11,689 nt of DNA from Pavlovales sp. CCMP2436. Its lineage: Eukaryota > Haptophyta > Pavlovophyceae > Pavlovales. The DNA lies in NCBI GenBank assembly GCA_026770615.1, contig MU631457.1:104359-116047 (forward strand), written 5' to 3'. Under the pieces are notes generated by a model. It was not told where the DNA came from, made no database searches, and saw only the letters and a list, made by a program, of their open reading frames with translations. Position 1 is the first letter of the stretch, and every line of letters starts with the position of its first letter. The position numbers and the translations under genes were made by a program. Shown one piece after another: positions 1 through 6,600 of the stretch.

Positions 1-95
1 AGCACTTACCTTTCCACGGGGAGAGCAGGCCTGTGAAATAGGAGCTAAGGATAAGCAGCACTTACCTTTCCACGGGGAGAGCAGGCCTGTGAAAT
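1..95 (-). repeat. Tandem duplication of an exon 6 end with its 5' splice site
   Basis: Positions 1-39 and 57-95 are identical over 39 bases (period 56, spacer 17). Each copy holds the last 29 bases of KATNAL2 exon 6 plus the donor gtaagtgct. On the minus strand the distal copy (1-39) is preceded by a pyrimidine-containing stretch ending tttcacag, so it can be read as a 21-nt exon (position 10-30) flanked by ag and gt. That exon is seven codons, in the same phase 1 as the main donor at 65/64. Whether it is spliced in, skipped or an assembly artefact cannot be told from the sequence. Confidence 0.85.
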
Positions 96-1943
96 GCTCC
101 GGGTACTTGAGGGGCAGCACAAGTGACTCTGACAGAACACGCTTCACCCCATCCAATTCGGCGATATCACCCCATCCCACCTAAGTGGGGGGGGAGGGGG
201 GCATTCAGAACAGCCCACCTACAGACGTTGAAAGAGGACAGAGAAGGTGGGGGGTTAATAGGTGTGTGTTTGAGGGGGGGGAGGGTGGATCAGGGCGGAA
301 ATCGCAATGCTAGTTGGGTGTTAGAGCTTTTTTATTAATAGTTATTTTAGAGCTAAGGGCACACACGCCTATGCATCTACTTTCCTACACATACTCTCTT
401 TTACATACTCATCTTCTGTATAGTTTCTTTAATAAATGCAATGTAAGAAATGCGAGGTTGGAGTTAGAGCTAGGGTCACACGCAAAGAGTTTGACGTTTT
501 GGGGCTGGGGCTGGGGCTGAGGCTGGGGCTGGGGCCGGGGCGGGGCAGGAATTCAACACCAAACAAAGATGATCATCAAGGACGGTCCAAAAAAAGCAAC
601 TAATTTTTTTTTGATTCTCATCTTAAAAAAAAGTGTCACCAAAAAAATAATTATCATCAAAAATACCGAGGGGTTTGATTGCACCACATCTCGCATGATC
701 CACCCCCCCAAGTCCCTGAGCTCCGCGTGCCCCAAGAAGGTGGGCGGTAGCGCCTTTCTTAACCTCAGATCCCAATTGTCGGCCCCAGTATCTCCGCCGT
801 TGTTGTTGCTCGAATTTCCATCGTCTGCTGTCGAAGCGCCACGGGCGCGGATCGTGCGAGCGGCCGCATCCGCACCGCCGACGGGGGCTGGCACTGCACC
901 AGGCTGGGAAGAAGGGGGGGTGGAAGGAGGGGGGGGGAAGTGGAAGGAGGAGGGGGAGATCAGAGCTGACACCGCGCCTTCACTCGTCTGTAGTCAAATA
1001 AGCCTCTCAAATAACGCTCAGCGCCCCCATCCCTCCCCCACTCACCCCTCCCACCCGGGATTCAGAGGGAGCGCTTACCACAGCCCCCGTCACGACCAGT
1101 CCGCCCATGCCGCCATCCGTGCCAGCGTTGCCATCCTCGCGTGGCTTGGGAGGTGGCTTGCCGGGAGTCACTCCTACTCCTACTCGTGAGCAACCGTTTT
1201 GGAGGGAGGAGGGGAGAGAGGGGGGGGGGTCAGAGGAGTGCGGTGCTGTGCTCTTTTGAATCGATCTTTTGACAACCCCCGACTTGCAGCCCGAAAGCAG
1301 ACTGTGATGTGGCAGTTTCAACTTACCTGGGCGACGCTCCGTCCGTGCGCTGTCTGCTGAGCCCGCGCCACTCATCCGACGGTCTGTGGCGGGAGCGCGG
1401 GGAATGCCACGGCGGGCTGTGCCGGCCGAGGCAGTTGGGAGGTCTGCGCCTGCGCCCCATCGGGAGGGAGGGAGGAGTGTCGCGTGAACTATGGCCGGGG
1501 TGAGGAGTTGGGATGGATGGGGTGTCGTTGTTGCTGCGGCTTACCCTGGCCAGGGGCCTTCTTGACAACCTTAGGTTTCCTATCGAAGCGCATCTCGAAA
1601 TATGCCTCGTATTCCTGCAGGCAGGCCGCGGCAAACAACCCGGGGCGAGGTCAGGCAGTGGGCGAGGAGGGCAATGGGTGGACGACAGGCGGCCGGTCGA
1701 GGAAGGTAGGCAGTGCGGTCACGGACGCACCTGCACGATGGTGTACAGGTCAACATTGTCCGCGAGCACGTGATCGTTCAGGCGCAGCCCCGACTCGGAC
1801 TGCAGCGCCTCCAGCGCGCCCACGTAGCCGTGCTCGAGCAGGTGGTACATCATGAGCACGACCAGGTTGCGCCGGCGCTCCTGCTGCCGCTTCTCCTCCT
1901 GCACGCGCGCCTCCGTCTCCGTGCGCCGCACGGAGAGGTCCAT
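1..1943 (-). CDS. KATNAL2: Katanin p60 A-like 2 (KATNAL2) homologue, N-terminal six exons, partial
   Basis: Microtubule-severing AAA+ ATPase of the katanin family; KATNAL2 acts on ciliary/flagellar and cytoplasmic microtubules. Exons on the minus strand, all phase-compatible: 1731-1943, 1545-1614, 1327-1449, 1079-1179, 667-903 and 66-180, giving about 286 residues before the window edge. Residues 25-57 are a LisH dimerisation motif (RRNLVVLMMYHLLEHGY). The DNVDLYTIVQ|EYEAYFEMRF join and the following KPKVVKK match the conserved KATNAL2 N-terminus as I recall it. Residues about 96-220 are a low-complexity linker. Exon 5 ends in a RDVVQSNPS segment, and exon 6 opens the AAA+ domain (GWGDIAELDGVKRVL ... 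FTGLLSPWK, 250-286). Walker A, Walker B and the sensors lie beyond position 1. The start at 1943 is the only in-frame ATG after an upstream stop. A longer N-terminus would need a one-base change in the T7 run (plus-strand A7) near 1979-1985. The exon 4 acceptor is ambiguous among three AGs (start 1182, 1179 or 1173). Confidence 0.9.
181..666 (-). other. KATNAL2 intron 5 (486 nt), no gene inside
   Basis: Donor TCG|gtattt at 667/666, acceptor cttag|GTG at 181/180, with a C-rich tract of the transcript strand at 183-201. The interior is AT-rich (320-480), has A/T homopolymers (585-660) and has a G-rich hexamer array at 501-546. I see no open frame of credible coding content. Confidence 0.75.
501..546 (+). 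repeat. GGGGCT hexamer array (G-quadruplex-prone)
   Basis: About seven imperfect units of GGGGCT with GAGGCT and GGGGCC variants. On the transcript (minus) strand this reads as repeated CCCCAG, i.e. a series of pyrimidine-CAG words inside KATNAL2 intron 5. It is not a known telomere repeat context. Confidence 0.8.
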
Positions 1944-2258
1944 CTTGCCGTAGAGGTTTGCGCGCCGCTGGATCTTTTAAAAAAACCGCTCTCACCGATC
2001 TCTTCGATCTTGACTCGAGAGATGGGGCTGGGCTGCTGCCGCTGCTGCTGTTCCATTCCAGCTCTTTCGCCCTCCTTTCCGCCGGCTCGTCCCTCCCCCA
2101 TACGCCTGCGTGCCGGGGTGGGGTTCGGACCGCCGCCGGTTTTAGAAATCTACGGCCATCGTTGGCTTCGCGGGGTCCGTACTCTCTGGATCGTGCTCGC
2201 GGCCCGCCCGCCCGCGCGCCCATTCGTTAGAACGTGCTCTCGCTTGAGAGGTCAGAGT
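1944..2258. promoter_or_regulatory. Divergent intergenic region, probable bidirectional promoter
   Basis: KATNAL2 (start 1943, minus) and the methyltransferase (start 2259, plus) are head-to-head with 315 bases between start codons. The only notable content is pyrimidine-rich, GC-rich sequence on the plus strand (2030-2105), a short CTG-rich run at 2035-2050 and a palindromic tctcgaga at 2013-2020. No TATA box or named element is evident, so this is inferred from gene orientation. Confidence 0.45.
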
Positions 2259-3422
2259 ATGAGAGGCCTGCTCGCCTGCGGGCTGCTGCCACTGCTGCTG
2301 CTCCAGCCCACGGCCGCGTCTTGGACCGCGGCGGTGGACAAGTCGATCCGCGCCGCCGTCTTCAACTCACCCATCTACCGCCAGCTCGTGGTGCCTCAGG
2401 CGCGCGCGACAATGGTGCGGACGGCCGAGGCGAACGGGATCCGGTGGTCCGAGGCCCTCGCGTGGGTCAAGGGCGCCGCGTCGTGGGACGACGCGGAGCT
2501 GGCGCGGTACTTCCTGGAGGAGGAGGTTCCCGCTTACTATCGCGCTCCCTTCCACGCCTACGACTTGGGCAATCTGTGCTGGGAGGCGGCCTGGGAACAG
2601 GAGCTCGCTGGAAAGGCTGTTGGGGCGCGCAACATGCCGGCGAGTGAGGACGGCGAGGAGGCCTTCCGCGCTTGCTTCGACGCCGCGCTCGCCTCGCTCG
2701 GTGCGTCCTGCCCCGCGACGGGTGCTATTGTGGACATGGGCTGCGGCACGGGCACCTCCACCCGCCGGCTTGCGCGCAACTTCCCGCGCGCGGCCTCGGT
2801 GCTTGGCTTGGACATTTCGCCGCACATGATAGCGGTGGGCACGCGTCTCCTCGAGCTCGCGCCCTCCGCCGCCTCTGCCACCTCCGCCAGCACTGCAGCA
2901 GAGGGCACGTGGGTCTCAACGATCGACCCCGACCCGCGCGTGTGCCTCGCGTGCGCCGAGATCTCCAAAGCATCCCTCGCACCCGCCTGCGCCGACGTGG
3001 TCTCTCTCTCCCTCGTGCTACACGAGCTGCCACCCGCCGCGGCCGCCGCTGTCTTCTCCGAGGCTGCCCGCCTGCTCAAGCCGGGAGGGCAGCTGTGGAT
3101 CAGCGAGATGGATTTTGAGACGGAGCACTTCAAAGCTTTGAAGAGCAACCCCCTGCTCTACTCGCTCATTCGGTCTACCGAGCCCTACCTAGACGACTAC
3201 GCCGAGTACCATCCGACGCAGATGCCAGCCGACTTATTCGAGGCAGGCTTCTCGACTGTGCGCCTGGCTGCGGCGACGGGCCGCCACTTCGCGCTCGTGG
3301 CGACGAAGCGCGCGGACGGCGACTTCGGCGAGCCAATGCTCGACGACCGGCGGAGAGAAACGGCCAAGGCGGACACGCACCTGCAGACGTGGGAGATCGC
3401 GTCTGACAAGGGCCGTGCTTGA
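2259..3422 (+). CDS. Class I SAM-dependent methyltransferase with N-terminal signal peptide
   Basis: A 387-residue intronless frame. Residues 1-22 form a signal peptide (Arg2, then a Leu-rich core LLPLLLLQ, then a small-residue TAAS site), which sets the ATG at 2259 although the frame is open upstream. Residues 35-130 are an N-terminal module including YYRAPFHAYDLGNLCWEAAW. I recall similar wording in uncharacterised algal and plant methyltransferases. The Methyltransf_11/25-type Rossmann core follows: motif I VDMGCGTGT (158-166), the acidic Asp185 in GLDIS after strand 2, motif IV region VVSLSLVLHELP (247-258) and LLKPGGQLWISE (272-283). An Ala/Ser/Thr-rich insert lies at 201-216. The C-terminal part (VRLAAATGRHFALVATK) closes the sheet. 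The signal peptide implies entry to the secretory pathway, or to a complex plastid if the host has one. The substrate is not recognisable. Confidence 0.9.
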   Translation: MRGLLACGLLPLLLLQPTAASWTAAVDKSIRAAVFNSPIYRQLVVPQARATMVRTAEANGIRWSEALAWVKGAASWDDAELARYFLEEEVPAYYRAPFHAYDLGNLCWEAAWEQELAGKAVGARNMPASEDGEEAFRACFDAALASLGASCPATGAIVDMGCGTGTSTRRLARNFPRAASVLGLDISPHMIAVGTRLLELAPSAASATSASTAAEGTWVSTIDPDPRVCLACAEISKASLAPACADVVSLSLVLHELPPAAAAAVFSEAARLLKPGGQLWISEMDFETEHFKALKSNPLLYSLIRSTEPYLDDYAEYHPTQMPADLFEAGFSTVRLAAATGRHFALVATKRADGDFGEPMLDDRRRETAKADTHLQTWEIASDKGRA

Positions 3423-3630
3423 GAGCGCTCGGTGGGCATTGGTAAATTGGGTCATTGATAAGCGTGCCCTACGTCGTGTCATTGTTTCCTAGACCTGCTA
3501 GTTAGCTAAAGTGCGAATCATTCATAATCCACTTTGTTACGTAGCTAACTTAGTAACTTAGTAATATGTATAACTTAGTTTTCTCGGCAATCTGACCGAA
3601 TCGTAGTTCTTGTGATCGGTAGTTCATCCG
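3423..3630. other. Convergent 3' intergenic region
   Basis: 208 bases between the methyltransferase stop (3422) and the phosphatase stop (3631), so the two genes converge tail to tail. It contains AT-rich repeats of gttagcta/taacttagta type (3500-3575). No hairpin terminator or clear poly(A) signal is seen. Confidence 0.5.
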
Positions 3631-6600
3631 TCAGCGCAGCCCGAGTGCCTGGAATGCAGCAGGCACCGCGAGCGTCAGGGCGAGCCCGACGCTCGCGTAG
3701 TTGGCAAACTTGGCGACGACCGCCTCGAGCGTGTCGCTGCCGAAGGCGCACAGGCCGCTGTCTGCCGCGGACTGCCGCTCGCCCTCGCGCACCTCGAGGA
3801 AGTAGACGGCCGCGCACATGCCGGCGAAGAGCACTCCCTGCGGCAGTCGAGGCGGGCAGTCAGGGCAGGCAGTCAGGGCAGGTCTACCAGAGCATCAGGG
3901 ACAAGGGATATACTCATTGATTAATGTGTCATTATATCCATACATATTAATATCAATATTTATTAATATTGATATATTAATATATATATATATGACGATA
4001 GAACTTACCAAGTTGGTCGGCACGTCCACCAGGGCCAGTGAGCGCAGCAGGGCGCACAGCGGAAGTGCGAGCAGCGACGCGTGCACGAGCCGACGCGCAG
4101 GCGCACAGCGGACGAGCGCGCTGAGGGTGGGTGTGTGGGGGGGGGGGGTTGTGCGTGTGTGGGGGGGGGGTCAGAAAATATATCAAACACAGCAAAAGTA
4201 ACAAATAAAGATAACACATAACGTAGCGAGATTTAGCAAATATTGTTAGGGTCTTAACTGCGCTTTTTGCCTATTTGGCTAAGCTTCGATCAAGGCTTAG
4301 CCGAGTGGGCAAAAGCGCGGTTAAGATCCCAACAAACAGACACGAGCACGTCTGGGTGTGGGGGACGATAAAAGAACTATTATTAAAAAAAGGTGTGGGC
4401 ATGCGCGTATCATGCAGTTGCAATGCAATATGATCCAAATAATTGAACTCAAATAAATTATAGGTTTGCATACATACACGTAAGGCACCACCCTCTCACC
4501 TGCTAAAATATCAAACAAATAAAATAGTTTTAAGTAGTTATGGCTTTGTGCGCACCATGCTGCTCGTCTGGAACCCACCTTGACCACCCCTACAATCGCC
4601 CCCCCGACCAGCACGCACGCAAGAACGTTCCCCTTCGCGAGATGCTCCGCGGCAGTGGGCGCTGTTCAATTGTATTAATATCATGCGCAATTAATTATTT
4701 TATTGATCGAATAGAATAAATACTTTATTTATCACTATGCAAGGAAGTTCCCCGCTGCGAGTGATATGAATATTCATCTACATATGAATATAATATTCAT
4801 ATTATATAATATATAGATGAATTATTCATATAGATGAATTATTCATCTATATGTGAATATTCATCTTGCCTGCCATCTTATCGCCACAAATATTTTATTT
4901 TTATTATTTATTTATTTATAAATATTCAACTTGCCTGCCGCGTTGCCGCCGCTCACGTGTGCGCCCACCACGAATCCAAAGGTAAACCCGAGCAACATCA
5001 CCTAGCAAGATCCATTTATTGCAATAATTGCATTTATGCATTCAGTAAGATTACGATCACATTAAAAACAAAAACAATCACAAATCATAATGACCAGACT
5101 AAAACAACAATGTGTGCGCCAACAGTAAATCCCAAGGTGAACCCGACACGGGGGGGGGGGATAAGATGGGTAGGGCCAGGGGGGGTAGGGGTCAGGCCAG
5201 GGTGGGGGTCAGAGGAGAGCGGGTGAGAGCCAAGGTTGGTGTGTGTGTGGGAGGGGGGGGGTAGGGGCCAGGCCAGGGGGGGGGATGAAGGCGAGAGCGA
5301 GGGTGGGGTTAGGTTCAGGGTGAGGTGGGGGGGGGTGGGGGTGGGGGTGAGAGAGGCAGGTAAGGGTGGGGGTGAGGGTGAGAGAGACAAGAAGAACAGC
5401 CATAAGCTTGCAACAGCTCTCGGTCTGAGAGCTTCATGCTAACACGCAGAAGGCAGGTGAGGCAAGCGCACACCGATTCGAAAAAGGTGGTCGTCCTAGG
5501 CTGAACCACCGGGTGAGCAAGTATGAGCAGCACCTGACAAGAGGGGTGGGGGGGGGGGGGTAGGGGGGGGGGAGGAGGGGGGGGAGGGGGGGTTCTTATC
5601 ATCATCATCATCATCATCATCATTGATATTATTAGTAATGATTGTGATCATGATGATAATTATAGTAATACACTGCATTATTATTAGTGATAATATAGAT
5701 CATAAAATTATGATACTAAAAACTGCATGTCCAATGAGAAAAAGATGAGAATTATATAAAACACTACATTATTATTAGTAATCATATGGATGATAATAAT
5801 CATGATAATTACGCCGAACACTGCATGTCCAATAAGAATCAAAATCAAAATCAAAATCAAGATGTAAGAACAATCAGGGGACGAAGGAGAAGAAAAACAA
5901 CAAGTATAATAATAATAAGGGTAACATTAATACAAGAAGAAGAGGAATGAGAACAATCAAACGAAGAAGAAGAACCCCCCCCCTCTCCCCCAAAAGAAAA
6001 AAGGACGAGGAGGAGAAGAAGAATCGAGTAAAGAAACAAAAACAAAAAAATCAGAAGAAGGGGAGAATACCGAAGCGACCGCGGCGAAGAGAAGCATGTC
6101 CAAGCTGCCCTCGCGCAGGCCTACCCGGACTCCCCCGCCTCCCGGACACAACTGCCCTTCTCCCGGGCTGAACAATAGCTCTCCCGGACTGAAGAGCCCT
6201 TCTCCCGGACTCGAGAGCGCATCGAGCACCGCCCCCGCCCCCGCCGCCCCTTCCAGCCCGCATCCACCAGCGACGTCCGCCGCCGCACCCACGAGCCCAC
6301 AGCCCGAGTTGGGGCAGTGCCCCCCCCCTCCGCTGCTGCCCACCCCATTGAAACCGGTTGTGAGCCAGGCAGTCAGTGCGTTGTGCACCGAGAGCCACAG
6401 GCGCAGCACGATTGCGCCGAGCATCATGCCGCCCTGCACGTCCGCGGGGGAGTGCACCCCCAGGTAAACGCGCGAGACAGAGACCTGGTAGACGCGAAAC
6501 ACATTTTAAAGTGATGCGTATAAGTATGAGTGTAGTTATAGAATTCGCATTTGCATTCGTACGCGTATGATTAGTAGTTGTATGTAGTATGAGTAGTATG

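Noticed and set aside
1977..1999. A 22-nt intron (gtgaga...aaaag) joining an upstream frame to KATNAL2 exon 1
   Set aside because: Far shorter than the other introns; a simple start at 1943 explains the data. A homopolymer error in the adjacent T7 run remains possible.
1713..2258. Upstream extension of the methyltransferase frame
   Set aside because: It overlaps KATNAL2 exon 1 on the other strand, lacks a plausible product, and the signal peptide begins exactly at the ATG at 2259.
2558..3148. Long minus-strand open frame opposite the methyltransferase
   Set aside because: It is the antisense shadow of a GC-rich gene with clear SAM-binding motifs; low-complexity Arg/Ala/Ser translation, no recognisable domain.
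4294..4335. Functional tRNA-Leu gene
   Set aside because: Only a 5'-half-like sequence is present; no T-arm or acceptor closure follows, and the same half is repeated inverted.
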